A model generated the notes under the pieces. The model did not search any database, was not told where the DNA came from, and was given only the letters and a program-made list of their open reading frames with translations. The position numbers and the translations under genes are program-made. Shown here piece by piece: positions 43,486 to 52,588 of a DNA stretch of 56,887 nucleotides. How positions within the stretch are numbered: the stretch's first letter is position 1; every line of letters starts with the position of its first letter. Source of the stretch: Acidobacteriota bacterium (GTDB lineage: Bacteria > Acidobacteriota > Terriglobia > Terriglobales > Acidobacteriaceae); the NCBI GenBank assembly GCA_003225495.1, contig QIAJ01000091.1, positions 1 through 56,887 of the forward strand, written 5' to 3'.

Positions 43486-43653
43486 TCACACGCGTCGCCC
43501 CGCGGCATAGAGTTGAACCAGATGACATTGCGGGCACTCGTAGATGTGGACTGGGAATGAGATTTCCCGGAAGCCCGCAGAAATCGGCACAAAGGCATCG
43601 GCCCCGGATTGCATGGGTGTGGAACAATTTGGGCACATTTTTTCGTCTGCCAT
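43486..43653 (-). CDS. Small zinc-ribbon protein, 55 aa
   Basis: ATG at 43653 preceded by AAGGAG. The product starts MADEKMCPNCSTPMQSGADA and ends HIYECPQCHLVQLYAAGRRV. Two CxxC knuckles (CPNC, CPQC) about 30 residues apart form a classic zinc ribbon, with FVPISAGFREISFPV between them. Only this minus-strand frame has the two knuckles and a matching ribosome site. Role unknown; such ribbons often bind nucleic acid or serve as structural modules. Confidence 0.75.
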   Translation of the reverse strand: MADEKMCPNCSTPMQSGADAFVPISAGFREISFPVHIYECPQCHLVQLYAAGRRV

Positions 43654-43783
43654 GTGTCGCGCTCCTTCTTGAGTGAAGTAGTTTGCCGTGTTATTTGGAA
43701 GGATAACGCACTCCGGGAGAGCGTCGGCGAGGCAATGGCCGAAGAAACAAAGTGCAGTAGCTAAATTGGGATCCTGGAATCGT

Positions 43784-44017
43784 TCAGGCTGCTTTACGGC
43801 TTAGTTCCACGTCGCTATTAGCATTAGCGATGCGTCTGATTTGCTGGGTAAGCAACTCGAGTTTGTCAGGATTGGTTTCTGTCAACATGCGCTTAATGAG
43901 GACGCGGAGCATTTGCAACTGTTGCAATGGCAACGACTGTTCGGATATGTCCGTGATCATGGCTGAAACGGTGTCATTTTGCATGCGGATATTCAATACA
44001 TTACGGACCTTGAACAC
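43784..44017 (-). CDS. Small helical protein of the E-T-N-P-D-K type, 66-77 aa
   Basis: Core: PLQQLQMLRVLIKRMLTETN then PDKLELLTQQIRRIANANSD. It matches the 28099-28305 product closely (LRALVKRLMFETD...K) and the other two members more distantly. Start is uncertain: GTG 44017 or ATG 43984 (MQNDTVSAMITDIS), neither with a clear ribosome site. Predicted as two amphipathic helices, cytoplasmic. Function unknown. Confidence 0.65.
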   Translation of the reverse strand: MFKVRNVLNIRMQNDTVSAMITDISEQSLPLQQLQMLRVLIKRMLTETNPDKLELLTQQIRRIANANSDVELSRKAA

Positions 44018-44084
44018 CTGAGGAGATTGCTGTAGGCGGTTTCTATGGATACGATTCGCGGTCTGAGACGGAAGGATCCCAGAG

Positions 44085-44543
44085 CTACTTGAACACCACG
44101 AATACCGTTCCGCCGGCCTGGTTGCACTGGGCGTCCAAGGTGCGGTCAGAGTTCAGTTTGAGCTTACACTCGCCCCCGCCCGCGCCGCTGACCATCACTT
44201 GCGGCGAGTCGGGCGTCACAATCGCAGACTTGTGAGTATTGTCCACCGGCATAGAGAGGATTGCTAGCATGAATCCAGGATACGTATGCGAGTGTTGCGG
44301 GCCGATGATGGGCAGCGTGTCCACCTGCGTGCCGGAACGAGGTTCGGCAAACCGGACGTCCGCGCTCCGCAGCGCGGCCGGCGCTGGCGCCGAGGGTCCC
44401 GACTCAACCAGGCAGTTGACCGACTTAACAATAGCCCGCATCGTGGCCGGCGTCTGGGTAGTGGTCTTAACCTTCGGGCAAGGCTGAGCGAGGGCGACCG
44501 CGCCAGCCAGAATGGAGAAAAGGGCAATTTTGGGCAGTTTCAT
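44085..44543 (-). CDS. Secreted protein of unknown function, 152 aa
   Basis: ATG 44543 gives MKLPKIALFSILAGAVALAQ, a clean signal peptide; the frame above it to 44726 is not protein-like. The mature part contains four Cys (AQPCPKVKTTTQ, VNCLVESGPSAP, GGGECKLKLN, DAQCNQAGGTVFVVFK) and beta-rich segments with GPQHSHTYPGFMLAI. Two disulfides in the periplasm are likely. No family recognised. It is divergent from the TPR kinase gene. Confidence 0.7.
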   Translation of the reverse strand: MKLPKIALFSILAGAVALAQPCPKVKTTTQTPATMRAIVKSVNCLVESGPSAPAPAALRSADVRFAEPRSGTQVDTLPIIGPQHSHTYPGFMLAILSMPVDNTHKSAIVTPDSPQVMVSGAGGGECKLKLNSDRTLDAQCNQAGGTVFVVFK

Positions 44544-44844
44544 GACCCTGCTATGGTGGCTTGCAAAGGAGTCGGAATCTACGTCACGGGAGTACGAGAA
44601 AATCCGTGCCGGCAGGACAGGACCGAAAGAGCAGGTGGCCGCTGGCAGACGGTAGCGGGCAGGAAAATCTCCCGGCATCCGCTGTCTCGCGCAGCATGCT
44701 GACAGCGTTCGCGAAACTCGATGCATTTCCTGAGGGCCAAAAATTGAGCTGTCCCCTGCGATCTGCCACCTGCGGCCTGCCCTGTTGACCCCGCTTCTGT
44801 CGTCGGCCTAACATAGCGGCCTGACGGAATCCGAGGGCCTCCGG
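44544..44844. other. Non-coding divergent region, 301 bases
   Basis: It lies between the starts of the secreted 152-aa gene and the TPR kinase gene. Frames crossing it show no protein character. It should contain both promoters; I see no clear -35/-10 pair, palindrome or operator. Confidence 0.5.
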
Positions 44845-47244
<2,400 letters not shown>

Positions 47245-47309
47245 ATCGCGGCCTTTGTCGTTAGACTCAATCGATCATTTATCCTGTCTTGTAAGTCCAG
47301 TTGTGTCTC

Positions 47310-48527
47310 ATGAATCTTCGAACAATACTTCGGCAGGCGGCCAGGGCATTGAGCCGCAACTGGATCCAGAGCGCACTCTCGGTGCTGGGGATTGCGGTGG
47401 GCGTGGCGGCGTTTATTTGCGTGGTCGGGATCGGCAATGCCAGCACTAGCGCGGTGGAGGATCAGCTCAAGAGCTTGGGCGACAACTTCATCTGGATTGA
47501 AGCGGGCAGCCGGAGCCGGAACGGTATCCGGATGGGTTCCCGCGGAATACGAACGCTGGTGCTGGGGGATGTCGAGGCGATCCGGACACAGGTGCCGCTT
47601 ATCAGGCTTCTCTCGCCGAACGTGGATGGCGCGGTGCAGGTGGTGAATGGCAACGCCAACTGGGCGACACAGTATCGCGGGGTGACGCCGGATTTTCTGG
47701 AAATCCGGCGTTGGCAGGTGGATGAAGGCGTTTTCTTCAGCGACTTGGACGTGGAGTTGGCGGTACCGGTGTGTGTGATGGGAAAGACCGTGGCTGACAC
47801 CTTGTTCGGGGACCAAAGTCCAGTGGGGCAGACGGTGCGCGTGAACAAGCTGCCTTGCGTAGTTGTTGGTGTGCTGCATCCGAAGGGGATTTCGGCGACC
47901 GGACAGGATCAGGATAATTTCATCGTGATGCCGTACACGACAGCAATGAAGCGGCTGACCGGCACATTCTGGCTCGATGATATTTTTTGCTCGGCTGTGT
48001 CACAGGAGTCGATGCGCAATACGACCAAGCAGATCGTCGGGTTGCTGCGGGAGCGGCATCATCTTAATCCCAAGGAGGATGATGACTTTAATATTCGCAG
48101 CCCAGAAGATGTGATCAAGATGCAGCTCTCGATGCAGAAGACGATGCGGATGCTGCTGGCCAGTATCGCGTCGCTGTCGCTGATTGTGGGCGGGATCGGG
48201 ATCATGAACATCATGCTGGTTTCGGTGACGCAAAGAACGCGCGAGATTGGGATCCGGCTGGCGGTCGGCGCGACGGAGTGGGATGTGCAATCGCAGTTCT
48301 TGGCGGAGGCGATGACGATTGCGATTCTCGGAGGCCTTCTGGGAATGATGTTGGGATATTTCAGTTCGGGCGCGGTGCAGTCATTGTTTGGCTTCCCGAC
48401 CTTGTTGACGCAGTCAGTGTTTGCGGTCGGCGCGGGATTTGCGGCGGCGGTCGGGATATTGTTTGGGTTTTATCCGGCGCGGAAGGCTTCGCAGCTGGAT
48501 CCGATTCAGGGGTTGCGGTATGAGTGA
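47310..48527 (+). CDS. ABC transporter permease, MacB/FtsX type
   Basis: From ATG 47310 (MNLRTILRQAARALSRNWIQ) the 405-aa product has a first transmembrane helix with SVLGIAVGVAAFICVVGIG and a large periplasmic MacB-type domain. Three C-terminal helices of the FtsX module follow: LLASIASLSLIVGGIGIMNIM; the cytoplasmic RTREIGIRLAVGAT, and the two last helices ending in FYPARKASQLDPIQGLRYE. The end matches MacB permeases closely. The ATPase and membrane-fusion partners that normally accompany it are not in the window; family members can act in lipoprotein or macrolide transport or in mechanotransmission. Confidence 0.93.
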   Translation: MNLRTILRQAARALSRNWIQSALSVLGIAVGVAAFICVVGIGNASTSAVEDQLKSLGDNFIWIEAGSRSRNGIRMGSRGIRTLVLGDVEAIRTQVPLIRLLSPNVDGAVQVVNGNANWATQYRGVTPDFLEIRRWQVDEGVFFSDLDVELAVPVCVMGKTVADTLFGDQSPVGQTVRVNKLPCVVVGVLHPKGISATGQDQDNFIVMPYTTAMKRLTGTFWLDDIFCSAVSQESMRNTTKQIVGLLRERHHLNPKEDDDFNIRSPEDVIKMQLSMQKTMRMLLASIASLSLIVGGIGIMNIMLVSVTQRTREIGIRLAVGATEWDVQSQFLAEAMTIAILGGLLGMMLGYFSSGAVQSLFGFPTLLTQSVFAVGAGFAAAVGILFGFYPARKASQLDPIQGLRYE

Positions 48528-48563
48528 CGCAGGATCTAAAGCCCGTTAAAGCTATCGTTTAAC

Positions 48564-48586
48564 GCCGGCCTGAAGGCCAGCTTTTT
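48564..48586 (+). terminator. Terminator after the ABC permease gene
   Basis: GCCGGCC (48564-48570), loop TGAA, GGCCAGC (48575-48581), then TTTTT. One C:A mismatch in the stem; placed 37 nt after the stop. Confidence 0.65.
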
Positions 48587-48633
48587 CACCGTCGACGCTT
48601 TGTTCTTTAATCCAAGGGAACAATCCCCGCGGA

Positions 48634-48649
48634 GACGGGCAAGCCCGTC
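48634..48649. repeat. Intergenic palindrome between the permease and murA genes
   Basis: GACGGGC-AA-GCCCGTC, a perfect 7-bp inverted repeat without a T-run, lying just past the murA stop. Similar GACGGGC palindromes are common dispersed elements. Confidence 0.45.
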
Positions 48650-48672
48650 ACTTTATGCGTGTCGCTTCTGCT

Positions 48673-49974
48673 CTACGGGCGGCTGGGAGCGGCGGCTTTT
48701 TTGGGGAGGATGTTTCCTACGCGGCGGATTGGAGCGCCTACGCTTTTTAATTTCTCTTCGATGTTTTCGTAGCCGCGGTCGAGGTGGTAGACACGGTCGA
48801 TGATGGTCTCGCCGTCGGCAACCAGGGCGGCTAACACAAGAGAGGCGGATGCGCGCAGATCGGAGGCGAGGACGGCGGCGCCGCTCAGCGGAGTCTTCCC
48901 GCGGACGATCGCGCGACGGCCTTCGATCTTGATATTCGCGCCCATGCGGACAAGTTCCTGCGCGTGCATGAAGCGGTTCTCAAAAATATTTTCCGTCACA
49001 ATCGAAGTGCCTTCGGCTTGCGTGGCGAGGGCCATGTATTGCGCCTGCATGTCGGTGGGAAAGCCGGGATACTCTTCGGTGTTGAGGTCGGCGCCGCTAA
49101 GAGGCTGATCGCCCATGACGCGGACGGCGTCGGCTTTGATTGCGGTCTTGACACCGGTCTCTTTTAATTTTTGGAGAATTGCGGTCAGATGTTTTGGCTC
49201 GCAGGCGGTGACGTTGAGGTCGCCTCCCGTAAGAGCGCCGGCGATGATGAAGGTGCCGGCTTCGATGCGGTCGGGAATGACGCGGTGGCGAGCGCCGTGA
49301 AGTCTGGTAACGCCTGTGACTTTAATCGTTGAAGTGCCGGCGCCTTCGATCTTCGCGCCCATGGCATTGAGGAGAGCAGCGAGGTCGGCGACTTCGGGCT
49401 CGCGGGCACAGTTCTGCATGATGGTTTCACCGTCAGCGAGAGTTGCGGCCATGAGCAGGTCTTCGGTGCCGGTAACGGTGATTTTGTCGAAGACGATTTC
49501 GGCGCCGCGCAGGCGGTCGGCAGCGGCTTCGACGTAGCCGTGCTCCTGCGTGATCTTCGCGCCCAGGCTCTCGAGACCTTTTATGTGCAGGTCGATGGGG
49601 CGTGCGCCGATGGCGCATCCGCCTGGAAGGGAAACGCGGGCGCGTCCGCAACGCGCTACGAGCGGGCCGAGTACGAGCGTGGACGCGCGCATGGTCTTAA
49701 CCAATTCGTAGGACGCTTCGGGAGCTGTGAGATTTTTCGCGCAGATGGTGGTGCGGTGCTGGGCGCGTCCGAAACCGAGTTCGACTTCGGCGCCCATGGC
49801 CGCGAGCAGCTTGCGCGTGGTTTCAATGTCGCGGACTTGTGGAATGTTTTCGAGGATGACGGGCTCATCTGTCAGGAGCGCGGCCGCCATGCAGGGGAGG
49901 GCGGCGTTCTTGGAGCCGCTGATGCGGATCGTCCCCAACAGGGGTTCACCGCCGCGTATTACTAGCTTGTCCAT
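48673..49974 (-). CDS. murA: UDP-N-acetylglucosamine 1-carboxyvinyltransferase
   Basis: MurA transfers enolpyruvate from PEP to UDP-GlcNAc, the first committed step of peptidoglycan synthesis, in the cytoplasm. The 433-aa protein shows the invariant Lys22 in [10 protein letters not shown] and the catalytic Cys120 in [16 protein letters not shown], so it is predicted to be fosfomycin-sensitive. It also has the [20 protein letters not shown] strand and [15 protein letters not shown] near the end. The Lys/Ala/Pro-rich last residues exceed the usual C-terminus slightly. It is read in the same direction as murQ and the AmiE-like gene, about 100 bases separating it from murQ. Confidence 0.98.
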   Translation of the reverse strand: MDKLVIRGGEPLLGTIRISGSKNAALPCMAAALLTDEPVILENIPQVRDIETTRKLLAAMGAEVELGFGRAQHRTTICAKNLTAPEASYELVKTMRASTLVLGPLVARCGRARVSLPGGCAIGARPIDLHIKGLESLGAKITQEHGYVEAAADRLRGAEIVFDKITVTGTEDLLMAATLADGETIMQNCAREPEVADLAALLNAMGAKIEGAGTSTIKVTGVTRLHGARHRVIPDRIEAGTFIIAGALTGGDLNVTACEPKHLTAILQKLKETGVKTAIKADAVRVMGDQPLSGADLNTEEYPGFPTDMQAQYMALATQAEGTSIVTENIFENRFMHAQELVRMGANIKIEGRRAIVRGKTPLSGAAVLASDLRASASLVLAALVADGETIIDRVYHLDRGYENIEEKLKSVGAPIRRVGNILPKKAAAPSRP

Positions 49975-50079
49975 GATTCAGATTCGTAGAGTGCTTGAGC
50001 GCTTGGTTCATTTTAACGGGGAAGGTGCGAGGGGCGGGATTCTTTTGAGCGGAAAAGTTTCTTTTGTAACGGAGAATTC

Positions 50080-50112
50080 TTAACCACGGCGGACACGGAA
50101 GTCACGGAGAAC
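50080..50112. repeat. Mini-repeat at the 3' end of murQ
   Basis: TTAACCACGGCGGACACGGA followed by AGTCACGGAGAAC on the plus strand; related to the common ACCACGGAGACACGGAG mini-repeat family. It supplies the stop codon and last residues of MurQ. Confidence 0.5.
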
Positions 50113-51018
50113 AGCTAGTTCGATTGCTTTGCGGACATGGCCCTGGGATTTTTTCAGAGCGGCGGTAGCGGCAGCGCGGCTCACACCTGCTTTCGACATC
50201 ACTAATGCAACTGGCACGGAGTGTCCGGCGGCGGCCAGAAGTTTGCTGGCTTGGATGCGGTCGAGATCGGTGGTTTTCTCGAGGATATTGACTCCGCGCT
50301 CGCGGAGCTTGGTGTTCTTCAGGTGGAGGTTGACCATCAGGTTGCCGTAGATGTATCCGAGACGAGTCATGGCGCCGGTGGAGAGCATATTGAGGATCAT
50401 CTTTTCGGCCGAGCCGGCTTTCATACGGCTGGAACCGGCCACGACTTCGGGACCAACGTCGGCGACGATTTCTATGTGGGCGGCCTTTCCCAGGCGCGAG
50501 TTGCGGTTGCAGGTTACGGCTACGGTTTTGGCTCCGCGCGAGCGCGCGTATTCAAGGGCGGCGATCGTGAATGGAGTGCGCCCGCTGGCGGCCATCCCGA
50601 CTACGACATCGTGCTTGCCTGGCTTCTTTTTGGCCATTTCCTTGCTGCCTAGTTCGCGAGAGTCCTCGCTGGCTTCGGTGGCGGTTGCTAGCGCTTTGGA
50701 GCCGCCGGCGATGATGAACTGCACCATGCGCGGACTGGTATCGAAGGTCGAAGGAATTTCGCTGGCGTCGAGTGCGCCGATGCGTCCACTGGTGCCGGTG
50801 CCTACGTAGATGAGGCGTCCGCCGTGGGAGAGCGCGGCGGTGATCAGGTCGATGGCTTGCGCGATTTGAGGCAGCGCGCGCTGGACTGCGGGAGCGACTT
50901 TGGCGTCTTCAGCATTGATGATGCGGGCGATTTCGAGGGATGATTTGCGATCGAGATCGGCGGAGGAGGAGTTGGACTTTTCTGTAGTGAGTCGGCTCAG
51001 GTCGGGGGAGCGCTTCAC
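50080..51018 (-). CDS. murQ: N-acetylmuramic acid 6-phosphate etherase
   Basis: MurQ cleaves the lactyl ether of MurNAc-6-phosphate to give GlcNAc-6-phosphate and D-lactate during wall recycling. The SIS domain is visible: GGRLIYVGTGTSGRIGALDASEIPSTF (catalytic Glu in DASE), VVVGMAASGRTPFTIAALEYAR, and AVTCNRNSRLGKAAH. The MurQ signature VVAGSSRMKAGSAEKMILNMLSTGAM is also present. A UBA-like C-terminal helix pair (VMSKAGVSRAAATAALKKSQGHVRKAI) follows. The last residues LRDFRVRRG derive from a mini-repeat spanning the stop. Its neighbours, the AmiE-like hydrolase and the AmiE-NamZ fusion, are both muropeptide-recycling proteins, which supports the assignment. Confidence 0.97.
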   Translation of the reverse strand: MKRSPDLSRLTTEKSNSSSADLDRKSSLEIARIINAEDAKVAPAVQRALPQIAQAIDLITAALSHGGRLIYVGTGTSGRIGALDASEIPSTFDTSPRMVQFIIAGGSKALATATEASEDSRELGSKEMAKKKPGKHDVVVGMAASGRTPFTIAALEYARSRGAKTVAVTCNRNSRLGKAAHIEIVADVGPEVVAGSSRMKAGSAEKMILNMLSTGAMTRLGYIYGNLMVNLHLKNTKLRERGVNILEKTTDLDRIQASKLLAAAGHSVPVALVMSKAGVSRAAATAALKKSQGHVRKAIELAVLRDFRVRRG

Positions 51019-51210
51019 GCGAGTGGCTCCGCATAGGGGGTCTGCAAACTGGTAAAGGTGTCACCTCCTGCGGAGTTACGTGCTCGCGAAGGGAAGCAGT
51101 TGCTGAGTCTGGGGAACTCCGAGACGAAGTCAGTTTCCGCAACACAGTGGAGGATCTCCCCCACATGAGCACAGGGAGAATTCCCTGACGCGATGGGGAT
51201 GCTGCGAACT

Positions 51211-51280
51211 TCGCGGGCGTCCTTCGACTCCGCGAGAACCTCCCCTTCGCGGATGTTCTCGCTTCGCTCAGGATGACAGC
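51211..51280. repeat. CHPERSE-type dispersed repeat
   Basis: The segment with CCTTCGACTCCGCGAGAACC and, at the end, CTCGCTTCGCTCAGGATGACA is the widespread element that gives false GCHPERSE-type reading frames. It contains GCGAGAAC (51232-51239) paired with GTTCTCGC (51255-51262). It lies between murQ and the AmiE-like gene. Confidence 0.7.
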
Positions 51281-51301
51281 CTTTAGAAGTGATCGGTATT
51301 T

Positions 51302-52453
51302 TCATGGGATGAGTCCGTTGGATTGGAGCGCTTCAATCACTGCGTCGTGGAATGCGGGGCGTACTTGTTTGATGGACTGGTTCTGGCAATCAGGCCAAGT
51401 GCGGTTAGTGAGAAACGTGATTGAAAGTTGACGATCGGGATCAATCCACAAAGATGTGCCGGTATAGCCGAGGTGGCCGTAGCTGCGCGGGCCGAAATAT
51501 CGTCCGGATTGTGAAGGGACGGAGGACGTGTCCCAGCCGAGTGCGCGCGAGGTGCCTTCAGGGCTGGATTCCCGGCGGGTGAAGAGGTTGATGGTTTCGG
51601 TGCGGAGGATGGGGCGTCCGCCATTGAGCAATGTGTGGGCGAAGATGGCGATGTCTTCTGCGGGGGCGAAGAGGCCGGCGTGTCCGGCTACGCCGCCGAG
51701 AATGCTGGCATTTTCGTCCTGGACTTCGCCCTGGATTATTCTGCCGCGACAATTTGTCTGGCTTGGCGGAGTCAGCGATTCGCGGGCGGGGGCGCCAGCC
51801 CCACATTCATCGATTCCGGATTCGTCGGCGGTGGGGACGATTTTATCTTGCCAGGATTTCGGTGGATTGAATGTGGTGTGGGACATGCCTAGCGGGCCGA
51901 AGATTTCACGCTGGCAGAAGGTGTCGAGTGGTTCGTCGGCGAGGCGCTCGAGAGCATTGCCCAGGACGATGAAGCCGATGTCGCTGTATTCGGCGCGCGT
52001 GCCGGGATCGGCAGCGAGATCGGTGGTGAAGGCGGCGGCGAGGACTTCTTCGCGCGTCTTCGAGCTGAGGAACAATTTCTTGTAAGCGGGCAAGCCGGAA
52101 GCAGGGGTCAGAAGCATGCGCAACGTCACGTTGCGACGACGCGGGTCGGCGGTCGCAAACTCGGGAATGATGGCGGTGACGGGCGCATCGAGATCGAGCA
52201 GGCCGCGCTCGTAGAGGATCATTGCTGCAGTCGTAGTGGCGACTGCTTTGGTGATCGATGCCAGATCGAAGATGCTGTCGGCGGCGACGGGCGATGATGA
52301 TGGGTCATAGGTGAACTGGCCGAAGGCGTGGTGGGCGATGAGCTCTCCGCGCAAAGTGACGGCGAGGGCGCAGGCCGGGAAGGCGTGGGCGAGGTTGCGT
52401 ACGAGGAAAGAGAATCCGGGATGCGAATTTTGAGGCGCGGTCAAATGAGCCAC
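51302..52453 (-). CDS. Serine hydrolase of the class C beta-lactamase fold, AmiE/YbbE-like
   Basis: The 383-aa protein has the penicillin-binding-protein/class C fold motifs: nucleophile S66-x-x-K69 in FDLASITKAV, the second motif Tyr-Ser-Asp in RAEYSDIGFIVLG, and the third as HLGYTG in YGHLGYTGTSLWIDPD. The IQGEVQDENASILGGVAGHAGLF segment is characteristic of YbbE/AmiE-like proteins, which in Bacillus remove peptides from muropeptides beside MurQ and NamZ. No signal peptide is seen, so it may be cytoplasmic. An insert of about 20 residues with CGAGAPARESLTPPSQTNC interrupts the family pattern just before IQGEVQDEN. It is divergent from the fusion gene. Confidence 0.92.
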   Translation of the reverse strand: MAHLTAPQNSHPGFSFLVRNLAHAFPACALAVTLRGELIAHHAFGQFTYDPSSSPVAADSIFDLASITKAVATTTAAMILYERGLLDLDAPVTAIIPEFATADPRRRNVTLRMLLTPASGLPAYKKLFLSSKTREEVLAAAFTTDLAADPGTRAEYSDIGFIVLGNALERLADEPLDTFCQREIFGPLGMSHTTFNPPKSWQDKIVPTADESGIDECGAGAPARESLTPPSQTNCRGRIIQGEVQDENASILGGVAGHAGLFAPAEDIAIFAHTLLNGGRPILRTETINLFTRRESSPEGTSRALGWDTSSVPSQSGRYFGPRSYGHLGYTGTSLWIDPDRQLSITFLTNRTWPDCQNQSIKQVRPAFHDAVIEALQSNGLIP

Positions 52454-52588
52454 TCGGAAGGACTGATCGGGTTATAGCAAAGGCGGCGGGTCGAGGCAAA
52501 CATTGGTGCATCAGGAGTTACTACAGGGGCGCAATCGGGCTGCAATTGCTTGAGGGGCGTCTTGGGCGTCGTGTAGAGTCACAGCAGA

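Noticed and set aside
51015-51305. Minus-strand frame with GCHPERSENIREGE
   Set aside because: Translation of the dispersed CHPERSE repeat, not a gene.
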